This document shows positions 40,887 through 50,454 of a stretch of DNA of 64,000 nucleotides, piece after piece (positions within the stretch are counted from its first letter, which is position 1; each line of letters opens with the position of its first letter). Location: positions 9,171 to 73,170 of the forward strand of contig CAZJQI010000016.1 of the NCBI GenBank assembly GCA_964548275.1, written 5' to 3'. The translations under genes and the position numbers were made by a program. The notes under the pieces were generated by a model. The model was given only the letters and a program-made list of their open reading frames with translations, did no database searches and was not told the origin of the DNA. Origin of the DNA: JAUVUV01 sp964548275 (GTDB taxonomy: Bacteria > Gemmatimonadota > Glassbacteria > GWA2-58-10).

Positions 40887-41702
40887 ATGAAAACATATTA
40901 CGACAGGAAACAAAAGCGCTTGATTTATTTCGGCAAAAAGCCCTCCCGCCAATTCTGGGACTCTCATTGGGACAGGGTCGAGACTGATGTTGCCGGGATA
41001 GTTGAAACCACCAGGACGTTTGCCACCCTGATAACACAGAGATATCTGAAGCCCGAGCACGGGATAATCCTCGAAGGAGGATGCGGGAGGGGCCAAAACG
41101 TAGCAGCCCTGGTCAACAACGGTTACAGATGCATTGGAATAGACTGGGCCGAAAAGACTGTATCAATCCTTAACAAATACGCTCCAGAACTGGATATCAG
41201 GCAAGGTGATGTAAGAAAACTGTCGTTTCCGGATAACTATTTTGCAGGTTATTGGTCGGTGGGAGTGATTGAACATTTCTGGGAGGGATACGAGCCGATC
41301 GCCAGGGAGATGGCCCGGGTGATCAAGCAAGGAGGATTTCTCTTTCTATCATTTCCCTATATGTCCCCACTCAGGAAATTGAAAGCGGTATTGGGTTTAT
41401 ATGAATCGTGGGAGGGTGAGCAGGCAGAGGGCGGATTTTATCAATTTGTCATTGAAAAGAACGGAGTGGCCGCTTATTTCGGGAAATTTGGTTTCAGCCT
41501 GGTCAGGACCTATCCCCATAGCAGCGTCAAGGGACTCAAGGACGAGGTTTCCCTGCTCAAACCCTGGTTACAGCATCTTTACGATTACAGTGGAAACAAC
41601 CGCATGATAAATTTTCTCAAGAGTTATCTTTCGATTGCCCTGGCTCCGGTTACCAGCCACTGTATTTTGCTAGTTCTGAGAAACGCTAACAGCAATGGAT
41701 AA
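40887..41702 (+). CDS. SAM-dependent methyltransferase
   Basis: 271 aa. Motif I, I-L-E-G-G-C-G-R-G-Q-N-V-A-A-L (about residues 56-70), C-I-G-I-D-W-A and W-S-V-G-V-I-E-H-F-W-E-G-Y (post-motif) place it in class I, methyltransf_11-like. In this setting it probably methylates a sugar or a lipid-linked glycan intermediate. No signal peptide or membrane helix is present. It is one of six methyltransferase domains in the surrounding 20 kb. The acceptor is unknown. Confidence 0.82.
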   Translation: MKTYYDRKQKRLIYFGKKPSRQFWDSHWDRVETDVAGIVETTRTFATLITQRYLKPEHGIILEGGCGRGQNVAALVNNGYRCIGIDWAEKTVSILNKYAPELDIRQGDVRKLSFPDNYFAGYWSVGVIEHFWEGYEPIAREMARVIKQGGFLFLSFPYMSPLRKLKAVLGLYESWEGEQAEGGFYQFVIEKNGVAAYFGKFGFSLVRTYPHSSVKGLKDEVSLLKPWLQHLYDYSGNNRMINFLKSYLSIALAPVTSHCILLVLRNANSNG

Positions 41703-42006
41703 TTGCTGCAAGTTAATTGCCGACGAGCGGGGATAAGATTCCGCCTCATGCCGGGTTAGCCCTTAGCTTTTTGTCCCCCCAGCACACAGGACCGCCCAGG
41801 TCTGATTTTTGCGGTCAATCTAACATAAAGACGGTTTACACAGTATCTTTTCTTTCGACTTAAAGATGTGTGTTGATTTGCTTTCAGCACAGATTAACCT
41901 TGACGTTTCTCGAGGCTGATTTCTAAATTATATAATACTTGGGACTTTCTGATATTCTGACATTCCAGGAATTTGCTGGAAAACTCTGCCTGAAAATAAA
42001 TCCAGA
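41703..42006 (+). other. Intergenic gap with a possible promoter
   Basis: 304 bases before the ABC flippase gene. TTGACG (41900-41905), an 18-base spacer and TAAATT (41924-41929) make a weak sigma-70-like promoter. TATAAT at 41931-41936 is exact but lacks a -35 at normal spacing. No ORF or terminator is convincing. Confidence 0.35.
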
Positions 42007-43887
42007 ATGAACAAGAAAAACAAACATAAAGAAGAACTACTCCCGAAAAAGATCTTAGGATCTGGGATTACCAGATTTATAACCGGCCTGCTACTTGAGA
42101 ACCCGCTGGGCCTGGGAGCGGTCATTGTCTTCGGAATTGTAGCAGCAGGTTCGGAACTGTTGAGTATTGCCCTGCTCATGCCGTTTATCGAAAGCCTGCG
42201 CGGAAACTCCTCCTCTCTGTCCTCTTTTTCACAGCAGTATCCGGTAGTCGGTTTCCTGTCCCCCTACTTCCAGGACATGGATCTGATTACCAAGATAAGG
42301 CTGATCGCGGTATTCCTGCTGGCTGTGGAGATTATCAAGGGCTTTTCCCGCTTCATAAGCACTCTCTACAGCAACAAGCTCCAATTCAAGATCAACGCAG
42401 ACCTTCAGATGAAAGTGATGGACCAGCTCCTGACAGCGGGCAGGAGCTTTCTGCACAGAGAGAAAACAGCCAACCTGTACACGATCCTGAACAACTTTAC
42501 CCATAACACGGGCTTTGCGGTGCTTTCCATTACTAGCATTGTTCCGGACATATTCATGACTCTGATCAGTATCGTAATACTGTTTTCAATATCTACCCCG
42601 ATGACCTTGATAACACTGGTCCTTGCGGTCTTTGTCTCGCTCATGCTCACCCGCCTCACCCGCCTGTCTCATCTGTACGGCAAGAGGAACATTCAACATC
42701 AGATCTCAATCAACCAGCTCGGCATGGAAATACTGAGCGGTATGGACGTGATAAGGCTGTTCGGCAGGCGGCGGGATGTGAAGGAACACTATGGCAGAAA
42801 TGTGGATAATCTGCGGGATACGCGATATCATCAGGGAATGCTGAATGCGGCAATCAGTCCGCTTACTACAGTTTTCCTGGCTCTGACCGTAATGGTGATC
42901 CTGATCGCCTCCACTTATTTGCTGCACCGGGAGGCTGGGTTCTGGGTTGGCATATTGCTTATTTTCCTGGTAGTATTCGCCCGTCTGGGAGGCCCGATGG
43001 CCAGAATGAACCTGTCCCGCTCACAGTTGATGACACTCCTGCCTGCCGTGCAGTCGCTTCAGGAGTTCCTGACCAACTCGGACAAGGAGCACATAGTCGA
43101 AGGAGACCAGGATTTCGAGAAACTCGAGCAGGGAATCAGATTCGAGAATGTCAGTTTTCGCTACGGAGGGCAGGAAAATTACGTTCTGAAAGACCTGAAT
43201 TTCGATATTCCCCGGGGAAAGATGACCGCAATAGTGGGAGGCTCCGGCGTGGGCAAATCGACGATTGTCGTTCTGCTGGGCCGTCTGCATGACCCGACTT
43301 CAGGCCGGATCCTGGTCGATGGAAGAGACCTGAGGGAGATCGAATCCTCCAAATGGCATAGAAAAATCGGAGCGGTGAGTCAGAATATCTTCCTGTTCAA
43401 CGATACAATCAAGAGAAATATAATGTTTAGCAAGCCGGAAGCCACCGAAGAGGAGATTGATGCTGCAGCGCGCAAAGCAAACGCTCACAACTTTATAGCC
43501 GAAATGCCCGAAAGTTATGAAACGCTGGTCGGCGATCGCGGCGTTCGTCTCTCCGGAGGCCAGGCGCAGAGAGTAGCGATCGCCCGGGCCATACTGGTAG
43601 AACCGGAACTCATGATTTTGGACGAAGCCACCAGTTCGCTCGACTCCAAAGCGGAAAAGCTCGTGCAGGATGCCATAGACAAGATCAGCGGAGAGTGCAC
43701 CCTTCTGGTTGTCGCACATCGCCTTTCCACAGTTCGAAACGCGGATAATATAGTGGTTCTGCACGAAGGTCAGATCGTGGAACAGGGTACCCACCGGGAG
43801 CTTATGGAAAAGAAGGGATACTACTGGCGATACGCTCGGCTGCAGGACCTTAATCACACACAATCCCGGGTCCATACTGAAGATTGA
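42007..43887 (+). CDS. ABC-type flippase/exporter of the polysaccharide locus
   Basis: 626-aa fused permease-ATPase (MsbA/PglK type). The membrane domain is about residues 15-345. The NBD is about 380-615, with Walker A G-G-S-G-V-G-K-S-T, signature L-S-G-G-Q-A-Q-R, Walker B L-M-I-L-D-E-A-T-S-S-L-D and V-V-A-H-R. All catalytic residues are present, so a homodimer is expected. PglK-like proteins flip lipid-linked oligosaccharides across the inner membrane. The location among glycosyltransferases supports that role here, by inference. A polyprenyl-glycan or glycolipid would be the cargo. There is no Wzx-type flippase in the window. Confidence 0.88.
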   Translation: MNKKNKHKEELLPKKILGSGITRFITGLLLENPLGLGAVIVFGIVAAGSELLSIALLMPFIESLRGNSSSLSSFSQQYPVVGFLSPYFQDMDLITKIRLIAVFLLAVEIIKGFSRFISTLYSNKLQFKINADLQMKVMDQLLTAGRSFLHREKTANLYTILNNFTHNTGFAVLSITSIVPDIFMTLISIVILFSISTPMTLITLVLAVFVSLMLTRLTRLSHLYGKRNIQHQISINQLGMEILSGMDVIRLFGRRRDVKEHYGRNVDNLRDTRYHQGMLNAAISPLTTVFLALTVMVILIASTYLLHREAGFWVGILLIFLVVFARLGGPMARMNLSRSQLMTLLPAVQSLQEFLTNSDKEHIVEGDQDFEKLEQGIRFENVSFRYGGQENYVLKDLNFDIPRGKMTAIVGGSGVGKSTIVVLLGRLHDPTSGRILVDGRDLREIESSKWHRKIGAVSQNIFLFNDTIKRNIMFSKPEATEEEIDAAARKANAHNFIAEMPESYETLVGDRGVRLSGGQAQRVAIARAILVEPELMILDEATSSLDSKAEKLVQDAIDKISGECTLLVVAHRLSTVRNADNIVVLHEGQIVEQGTHRELMEKKGYYWRYARLQDLNHTQSRVHTED

Positions 43888-43915
43888 ACCACCACAGCGT
43901 AGGGTCGTGATTTGA

Positions 43916-44110
43916 CATGGGAAGAAAGCTCAAACTCGGTTTTTGTTTTACGATTTTGCCAGTGAAATGAGCAAGGATACACAGTATCTTCCCGATGGCA
44001 GACATGTGAACCAGAAAGGCTCCGACCTCAAAAGAGATTTACTGTTCTCCTATTTTACCAGTAACCAGATCATTCCCGCTCTACTAAGCGAAAGATCCAT
44101 CGGAAACTGA
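43916..44110 (+). pseudogene. C-terminal fragment of an SGNH-hydrolase-like gene
   Basis: An open frame of 64 codons with no good start (after a TGA at 43913; first ATG only at 43967) ends in TGA at 44108-44110. It reads F-L-F-Y-D-F-A-S-E-M-S-K-D...L-P-D-G-R-H-V-N-Q-K-G-S-D-L-K. The D-G-x-H-x-N-x-x-G pattern near the end is like the Asp-His block V of SGNH/GDSL hydrolases, including glycan O-acetyl-group enzymes. It is probably the remnant of a gene lost between the flippase and the ATP-grasp gene. The family call is tentative. Confidence 0.4.
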
Positions 44111-44166
44111 ACCGATTTCTTTTCAGACCGCCGTGAACGGGGTCTGAAATGCCGCAGGGAACAAAG

Positions 44167-45255
44167 ATGAAGATTCTCTGGATAGGACACGGAACTCACC
44201 GGCCTTCGCCTGAGTTCCCTTTCTCCATAAGCGACGATCTTTATTGGCACTATCTGTTCTCAGGTAAAAGCTCTCTTTATGATTTTCTGCTGGAAAGTGG
44301 AGACAATGTAATCGGGGAGTTGCATGAGTTCAGCCTCAGGGACGAGCTATTCTACAGGGGAGCACCTGTCGATTTGCAATCAGTTGATTTAGCCCTGTTT
44401 ACCTGGAATTGTCTGGGCCTGAACGAGGGTGAGATAAAACAGTGGCTGAAAATAGAATCTTACCTGAAAGAGAAGAAACCATCAATTGCAGTAATGAATT
44501 CCATCGAAGAGTTCCCGATAATAAATTTCAAATCTCTCTTTTTTGATAGGCTGAGAGACCTGGGGTATTCCAGTTATGTTCCCAATTATGAAGAAGTTAA
44601 CAGCGTGTTTTCCCTCCTGTCGACTTCACTTCCTTATCCGTTAATCGTACGTTCCAATCTGGATACGGGCGGCAGAAATACTTACCTCTGTCGAAATATG
44701 CTCGAGTCTCTGGTGAGATTCAGGTTCATTAAACAAGACTTGACCGCAGGCCGTCAAAATCGCCTCGAGGACTTCAGGGCACCGGAAATAATCAAAGTCA
44801 GATATTATGACAATTATTATCCCGACTTCAACTGCCATGCCAGTTTTCGCATCATTTTCATCAACAGGCGCCTTGCCTTCATCTACCCCCATATTTCCGT
44901 GTCAGACTGGTGCATCCATACGGACATGGAGGATCACAGCCCCGCCAGAGAATCTTTCCTGGCTGCCTGTGAATTCATATATGACTTTGTCCGCAGAAAA
45001 TACGACATTTTCAGGGATCTGGTAAATTCATTGAATATTCATACTCTAACGATAGATTTCCTGGTCCACGATGATAAACCGATATTTTTGGAGGTCGAGT
45101 TGAAATACGGTTGTGATATTAATTTTGTTAAGGGTCCGTTGCGTCTGTATGATCTCGACCTGAGTTACTTCAGGGCTAAAAATAAGGAAATCGAAGACGT
45201 TCCAGTGTCGTTCGATTCATTTTTCAACCGGAAGGAAGTTCGGAACGGCTTCTGA
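44167..45255 (+). CDS. Putative ATP-grasp-like protein
   Basis: 362 aa from ATG 44167 (CAGGGAA about 6 bases upstream; an ATG at 44149 is the alternative). M-K-I-L-W-I-G-H-G opens a Rossmann-like first domain. The central part has Y-P-L-I-V-R-S-N-L-D-T-G-G-R-N-T-Y-L (about residues 165-182), which looks like the ATP-grasp loop with its Lys replaced by Arg. The end has L-T-I-D-F-L-V...P-I-F-L-E-V-E-L-K-Y-G, like the metal-binding Glu/Asn strand. ATP-grasp ligases join carboxylates to amines, and in a glycan locus this could attach an amino acid to a sugar. The fold assignment is by eye and only moderate. Confidence 0.5.
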   Translation: MKILWIGHGTHRPSPEFPFSISDDLYWHYLFSGKSSLYDFLLESGDNVIGELHEFSLRDELFYRGAPVDLQSVDLALFTWNCLGLNEGEIKQWLKIESYLKEKKPSIAVMNSIEEFPIINFKSLFFDRLRDLGYSSYVPNYEEVNSVFSLLSTSLPYPLIVRSNLDTGGRNTYLCRNMLESLVRFRFIKQDLTAGRQNRLEDFRAPEIIKVRYYDNYYPDFNCHASFRIIFINRRLAFIYPHISVSDWCIHTDMEDHSPARESFLAACEFIYDFVRRKYDIFRDLVNSLNIHTLTIDFLVHDDKPIFLEVELKYGCDINFVKGPLRLYDLDLSYFRAKNKEIEDVPVSFDSFFNRKEVRNGF

Positions 45256-45371
45256 TCACCCTCCTTGTAGTTTAAGTAAATCACCTTGGGAAAATAAATT
45301 AGCTAAAAGAAAGACTATCAGACTCTGTCGAGAATTTTATTTTTACATAAATAAAATATGGAGGAGGGAAT

Positions 45372-46331
45372 ATGCACCCCAAGGCTGTACACTTGGAGGG
45401 AGGTAATAATTTTGACAGGATGAGGATAAACATAAATCAATCCCTGAAATTACAGGATGAGTGGCTGAAAAGCGTGGACAGAAAATCGCTGCGGGGCAGC
45501 AGGCTTTTCAACCGGATCAGCTTGAAACTGCTCTCGTATCAGATGAAGTTAAATCTATACCAGCCGTTTGTTCTTAACGGGCTGCGGAAAAAGTGGTTCG
45601 ATGAATTCCATGAATACTGGAAAGATTGCCTTCAGGGACATCCTCTGACAGTGATGGATTTCCACCATTTGTATTTTCACTACAGAACAAAATCACTTTT
45701 CAAGTCTGACAAAGAACTCGAATGGGGTTCACCAGCAGAGCATATTGCTCACTGGCAGGAGCCCGATAATATCTCCCTGCTGTTTCACTACGTACTCAAA
45801 TATGCATTGAGACCGGTTTGGGAAGCGAGACTGGGTGAATTCCTCAAGCCAGGGTTCAGAATACTGGAATTCGGCTGCGGCTTGGCACCTATTTACCGAA
45901 CCTACAGGTGCTATTTTAATCATATCGAAACCCAATGGTACCTTGCCGATATACCTATAATTACATTTCATTATGACCGTTATACATACGGGAGGGAACA
46001 GGGCGTTGATTTCATCTGCATAACGCCGGACTCCATGGATGATCCCCTCCAGGATATTAAAGTCGATTTTGACCTTATTATCATGTTGGATGTTTTTGAA
46101 CATTTAAGCAGACCAATGGTCATAGCCGAAAAATTGTTAGACTATCTTAAGAAGGATGGTTATTTCTACTTCAATTATATTAATTCAGCCGGAAAGGGAC
46201 TTGATACCACAGATGGAAGTAAAGAGAGAATCTCCACACTGGATTTTCTATCCCGGAAGCTTAGGATGATCAGCGGAAATTTCGCTGTTACGGATGAAAA
46301 CATACCCGTATGTATCGGAGTCAAGACTTAG
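45372..46331 (+). CDS. SAM-dependent methyltransferase
   Basis: 319 aa with a strong Shine-Dalgarno (GGAGGAGGG) just before the ATG. The N-terminal 150 residues are helical and of unknown function. Motif I is I-L-E-F-G-C-G-L-A-P-I-Y (about residues 170-181), then Y-L-A-D-I-P and the post-motif D-L-I-I-M-L-D-V-F-E-H-L-S-R-P. A sugar methyltransferase is the likeliest role in this context. The long N-terminal extension sets it apart from its neighbours. Codon use is more A+T-rich than in the housekeeping genes, as in the whole 44-51 kb stretch, which may indicate transfer. Confidence 0.8.
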   Translation: MHPKAVHLEGGNNFDRMRININQSLKLQDEWLKSVDRKSLRGSRLFNRISLKLLSYQMKLNLYQPFVLNGLRKKWFDEFHEYWKDCLQGHPLTVMDFHHLYFHYRTKSLFKSDKELEWGSPAEHIAHWQEPDNISLLFHYVLKYALRPVWEARLGEFLKPGFRILEFGCGLAPIYRTYRCYFNHIETQWYLADIPIITFHYDRYTYGREQGVDFICITPDSMDDPLQDIKVDFDLIIMLDVFEHLSRPMVIAEKLLDYLKKDGYFYFNYINSAGKGLDTTDGSKERISTLDFLSRKLRMISGNFAVTDENIPVCIGVKT

Positions 46332-46514
46332 TGATCGGATATTATTTCATATTTACTACACCGACTCCTATCATCTCAAGGTGGGAGGATTTCCGGGCAG
46401 CCAAGATATCGAAGATTTAATTGTGATTTATTTTAAGGTTATCTTTTTGATTCGATTTTTGACTTGGTTTATTTTACCTCTGTTTTTTGTTATAGGATAT
46501 TTTCAGGAGGCTTG

Positions 46515-47855
46515 ATGAAGCTATTCGGAAACAAAGTTTTTCTCCTGTTGATAATAGCTATAGCAGTGAGAATCTTTTTTTCGATACGGTGCGACCTGAG
46601 GACTTTTCCTGATTCAAAACTATATTTCGAAACAGGCAGACAGCTTGTAACAGGAGATTATTCCGATTACAATGGAAAGCGTGCCCCGGTCTATCCTTTG
46701 CTGATCGCCGCTACAGGCTTTAACAGAGAAGTCACAGTATTTTTTCAAGTCGCTATGGGTGTCGGCATTAGCCTACTACTCTATCTTATCTTTTCCAAGC
46801 TGACAGGTTCCTCCATGGCAGGGTTTCTCGCAGGATTGGTTCATGCCCTTAACCCGGCCATGATTGGCTATGAATTCACTCTCTGCTCTGAGACAACCTG
46901 CGCCTTTTTTTTAATTCTATCCATTTTCCTTCTTTTCAGATTTATTGCCCAAAAGAGAATCCCCTCAGCGGGAGAACTAATTATACTTGGGATAGCATCC
47001 GGCCTCTGCCTGCTTACCCGCCCCATGTATCAATTCTTTCCTGTATTCCTTACTGCAGCTCTTATCTTTTATTTGAGCCGCAGGAAGATGGCAGTCTGGA
47101 AAGTGGTTTTGTTTATTGTACCGGTAATGATAACGACAATTCCCTGGGGCATATTTCAGTACAAAAGAATCGGCCAGTTTGTTATCACTCCTGATATAGG
47201 TTATGCTATAATGTACCATACGGTGAGGTTCATCGAGGAAGCCCCGGATGAATATGATGATATCAAGCAAGTCCTGATCAAGCACAGGGAACATAAAATT
47301 CGAGCCGGGGCAAAGAGCTATGATAGCTGTCTCGAAGCCTCAAGGGTCGAACTGCAGGAACTGACCGGCTTGCCTTATGCCGAGCTCTCCCGGAAGCTGG
47401 CCTGGATTTCCATCAAGACAATAACTGAAGAGCCCATTCTTTATCTGCGTGGCGTGGTCCGGGCCTTTTTCAGATTCTTCAAACCCTTTTGGCCCGGACA
47501 CTTGTACGGCGTCCGGCCTGCCGTGATGGAGGGAGGGTGGCTTTTAAGATCAGTGATAGCTACTTACGCGGCATTTTTTCTTTTCAGCCTGGCAATTTTA
47601 CTATTCCTCCCTGTTTTGACAATCATTTCTCCGTCGTGGAGAAAAGCATTCCGGTGGCATTTCAATACTGTGTTTTTTTATTCTCTGTTACTGGTTACAG
47701 CAGGATTTCCGGCTTTTTTGACCTTCTCGGATAATGCCAGGTTCCATGCTTCTATCGAGCCGGTCATCTTGGGTTTTGCCATATCGATCTTTTTTACCGC
47801 CTGGCGGAAAGGGCTGCTCAATCTGTATACTCTACTCAGACAAGCGCGCAAATGA
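46515..47855 (+). CDS. Polytopic GT-C-type glycosyltransferase (ArnT/PMT-like)
   Basis: 446 aa from ATG 46515, with AGGAGG (46505-46510) 4 bases upstream, so the in-frame start at 46464 is rejected. About ten to twelve membrane helices are visible. After the first helix comes F-P-D-S-K-L-Y-F-E-T-G-R-Q-L, with the acidic residue expected in the first periplasmic loop of GT-C enzymes, then R-A-P-V-Y-P-L-L-I-A-A. It would use a polyprenyl-phosphate sugar in the periplasm to glycosylate a lipid-linked glycan or a protein. The exact acceptor is unknown. Confidence 0.72.
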   Translation: MKLFGNKVFLLLIIAIAVRIFFSIRCDLRTFPDSKLYFETGRQLVTGDYSDYNGKRAPVYPLLIAATGFNREVTVFFQVAMGVGISLLLYLIFSKLTGSSMAGFLAGLVHALNPAMIGYEFTLCSETTCAFFLILSIFLLFRFIAQKRIPSAGELIILGIASGLCLLTRPMYQFFPVFLTAALIFYLSRRKMAVWKVVLFIVPVMITTIPWGIFQYKRIGQFVITPDIGYAIMYHTVRFIEEAPDEYDDIKQVLIKHREHKIRAGAKSYDSCLEASRVELQELTGLPYAELSRKLAWISIKTITEEPILYLRGVVRAFFRFFKPFWPGHLYGVRPAVMEGGWLLRSVIATYAAFFLFSLAILLFLPVLTIISPSWRKAFRWHFNTVFFYSLLLVTAGFPAFLTFSDNARFHASIEPVILGFAISIFFTAWRKGLLNLYTLLRQARK

Positions 47856-48156
47856 AACTGTCCCGCAAAGCAAGAATATATTCCACCACCAACGGGTAAT
47901 TCTGCCTGATGGCATTTGACCTGTTTTTGAAAACAGTTTCATTAGCCTGTCCTTCGAAAAAGTCCAGTTTTTAGAGGAGTTGCGCGATATTTAAGTTTTA
48001 TTTTTAATGGCAAAAGGCTGGTCAATTTTAGTCTGAGCTTGAATTTTTGTATTAATGGTATACTGTTACGGGTGCCGGACAAGCCTGGTGGATTCCTGGC
48101 GTGAATGTTGCAAGACATCCTGGGAGTAATATTTCGGCTTATTCGAGGATTCTATC
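47856..48156 (+). promoter_or_regulatory. Intergenic gap with extended -10 promoter candidate
   Basis: 301 bases. TGGTATACT (48056-48064) is an extended -10 element (TG-N-TATACT, five of six) about 90 bases before the ATG at 48157; no good -35 accompanies it. CGAGG just upstream of 48157 serves as ribosome binding site. No ORF or terminator is seen in the rest. Confidence 0.4.
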
Positions 48157-49641
48157 ATGATGAGGAATAACAGAGAAAAAGCCATCAGCAAGTCGAATCC
48201 TTCCGATTATTATTCAACAGCCCAGGAAAAATACAGTAGAGAACGTATTGAACACTGGGACAAATGCGCATATTGGCTTGGAAAATCCTTCGACTTAGGT
48301 AAATATTATCGCAGGAGGGTAGCCGAGGTCTACCAAGTGATCATCCCTCCAGGTCAGCGTGTTCTGGAGTTGGGATGCGGCATGGGAGATTTATTGCATG
48401 CTCTCATGCCATCGATGGGAGTAGGGATTGATTCCAGTGCTGAAATGATCAAGTCAGCCAGGTCAAAATATCCTGACCTGCAGTTCTATCAAGCCGATGC
48501 TCACGATTTCGAGCTGGACGGGAAGTTCGATTACATCGTGCTTTCAGATTTGATCAATGATTTGTGGGATGTCCAGTTCGTTTTGAACAATATCAGGCAC
48601 GTTTGCACGCACAACACGAGAATCGTCACCAATTTTTACAGTCGGCTGTGGCAGATCCCTCTCGATATAGCCCGTAAGCTGGGACTTGCCAAACCCATCC
48701 TTCCGCAGAACTGGTTCACCCGCCAGGACATTGAAGCCTTGTTGAAGTTAAGTGGTTATGAGATAATCCGTTACAATAGTGAAATACTATGTCCTCTGCC
48801 TGTTCCTTTTATTGGCCCTTTGCTGAATCGATTCATCGCCAAGCTCTGGCCTTTCCGAATCGCCGATCTCACGAATATTATCGTGGCACGTCTCTTGGTA
48901 GCAAGGGAAGATGTCCCGGAAAAACTTGTTGTTTCTGTCATTGTAGCGGCAAGAAACGAGGCGGGGAACATCTCGAAAATCTTTAAGAGAATTCCACAGA
49001 TGGCTGGCGGCACAGAGCTGATTTTCGTGGAAGGGGGTTCGACGGATAACACTTATGAGGTGATTGAAAGAGAAATGGCGAAGTATCCGGAGATCGACTG
49101 TAAGCTGTTCAGGCAGACGGGAACCGGCAAAGGTGACGCGGTAAGGCTGGGTTTCGAAAAGGCGACAGGCGACATCCTGATGATACTGGATGCGGACCTG
49201 ACTGTTCTGCCGGAAGTCCTGCCCCGTTTTACGGAAGCCCTTCTGTCCGGCAGGGGCGAGTTCATTAACGGCGTGCGGCTGGTATATCCCATGCAGAAAC
49301 AGGCTATGAGGTTTTTTAACCTGATCGGAAACAAGTTTTTCAGTATGGCCTTTTCCTGGATGCTGGGGCAGCCGATAAAAGATACATTATGTGGAACGAA
49401 GGCCCTGTGGAGAGACCGGTATGAATTGATCTGTGCAAACCGTTCCTATTTCGGTGACTTCGACCCGTTCGGCGATTTTGACCTGATTTTCGGCGCGGCG
49501 AAGCTGAACCTCAAGATTATTGACCTTCCGGTGAGATATCAGGAACGAACCTACGGGACCACGAATATTCAAAGGTGGAGGCATGGCGTCCTTTTGCTCA
49601 AGATGTTTCTTTTCGGGATGAAGAAAATTAAATTCTTGTAA
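48157..49641 (+). CDS. Methyltransferase-glycosyltransferase (GT2) fusion
   Basis: 494-aa two-domain protein. Residues about 50-240 are a class I SAM methyltransferase (V-L-E-L-G-C-G-M-G-D-L-L; V-G-I-D-S-S-A-E-M). Residues about 255-494 are a dolichyl-phosphate-mannose-synthase-like GT2: V-S-V-I-V-A-A-R-N-E-A-G-N, F-V-E-G-G-S-T-D-N-T, I-L-D-A-D-L-T (about 345), D-T-L-C-G-T-K-A-L-W and F-G-D-F-D-L-I-F. Such GT2 enzymes load a polyprenyl phosphate with a sugar. The domains are fused by a proline-rich linker (C-P-L-P-V-P-F-I-G-P). The fusion could couple sugar transfer to methylation or chain capping. It is followed 3 bases later by another methyltransferase. Confidence 0.87.
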   Translation: MMRNNREKAISKSNPSDYYSTAQEKYSRERIEHWDKCAYWLGKSFDLGKYYRRRVAEVYQVIIPPGQRVLELGCGMGDLLHALMPSMGVGIDSSAEMIKSARSKYPDLQFYQADAHDFELDGKFDYIVLSDLINDLWDVQFVLNNIRHVCTHNTRIVTNFYSRLWQIPLDIARKLGLAKPILPQNWFTRQDIEALLKLSGYEIIRYNSEILCPLPVPFIGPLLNRFIAKLWPFRIADLTNIIVARLLVAREDVPEKLVVSVIVAARNEAGNISKIFKRIPQMAGGTELIFVEGGSTDNTYEVIEREMAKYPEIDCKLFRQTGTGKGDAVRLGFEKATGDILMILDADLTVLPEVLPRFTEALLSGRGEFINGVRLVYPMQKQAMRFFNLIGNKFFSMAFSWMLGQPIKDTLCGTKALWRDRYELICANRSYFGDFDPFGDFDLIFGAAKLNLKIIDLPVRYQERTYGTTNIQRWRHGVLLLKMFLFGMKKIKFL

Positions 49642-49644
49642 TTT

Positions 49645-50430
49645 ATGGTGTTAAGAACGCTAAAAAGAATACTTGCGCATCCTTTAACCAGGGATCTCAA
49701 TCTCGACGATCCTCGCACTACCGCATTGCGGCAACGAATCATTCGTGAAAACAGATTTTTAGAAAAACTCTATGTGGAGTGGTACAAATCCATAGTCAGG
49801 TCATTGCCAGATACAGAAGGGCCAATTGTTGAATTGGGCGCTGGGGCGGGGTTTATGAAGGAATACATTCCGGAGCTTATAGCATCTGACAAGTTGATTG
49901 TTCCTGAAATATCGATTGGCCTGGATGCCCATCAATTGCCATTTGATAAAGGCAGGTTAAAAGCGATAGTAATGATCGATGTATTGCATCATTTATCAAG
50001 ACCTCACATTTTTTTTTCAGATGCAGCCGAATGCCTTAAGACCGGTGGAGTAATTATAATGATCGAACCTTGGGTAAGCGGGTGGTCGCGCTTTGTATAC
50101 CGCAGGTTGCATCACGAGCCTTTCGATCCGGATATCTCTGATTGGGGGGTTCCTGAAAGGGGACCGCTGTCAGGGGCCAATAGTGCAATGCCATGGGTTA
50201 TTTTCGAAAGAGATTTACCAATATTCGTAAAAGAATTCCCACAGTTGAAAGTCAACAGTATAAAACTGCTAACCCCATTCAGGTATTTTTTATCCGGAGG
50301 TGTCTCTTTTAGGCCTTTGATGCCCGCATGGAGTTTTGACACATTTAGAAGGTTTGAAAATATTTTGAAGCCCTGGTTTCGACACCTGGCGATGTTCGCT
50401 CAGATAAAGATCGTGAAGGTGAAAAATTGA
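49645..50430 (+). CDS. SAM-dependent methyltransferase
   Basis: 261 aa, starting 3 bases after the fusion gene's stop. It resembles the methyltransf_11 group: I-V-E-L-G-A-G-A-G-F-M-K-E (about residues 61-73), then D-A-H-Q-L-P-F and M-I-D-V-L-H-H-L-S-R-P, with M-I-E-P-W-V-S-G-W-S after it. The order of motifs is normal, but motif II is short. Tight spacing implies co-translation with the fusion protein. The acceptor is unknown, perhaps the same glycan. Confidence 0.8.
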   Translation: MVLRTLKRILAHPLTRDLNLDDPRTTALRQRIIRENRFLEKLYVEWYKSIVRSLPDTEGPIVELGAGAGFMKEYIPELIASDKLIVPEISIGLDAHQLPFDKGRLKAIVMIDVLHHLSRPHIFFSDAAECLKTGGVIIMIEPWVSGWSRFVYRRLHHEPFDPDISDWGVPERGPLSGANSAMPWVIFERDLPIFVKEFPQLKVNSIKLLTPFRYFLSGGVSFRPLMPAWSFDTFRRFENILKPWFRHLAMFAQIKIVKVKN

Positions 50431-50454
50431 GAGAAAAACATTAGGAAACTGGAA

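Noticed and set aside
46294..46515. 73-codon ORF overlapping the end of a methyltransferase gene
   Set aside because: Hydrophobic tail arises from A+T-rich intergenic sequence; the start lies inside the upstream gene without a ribosome binding site.
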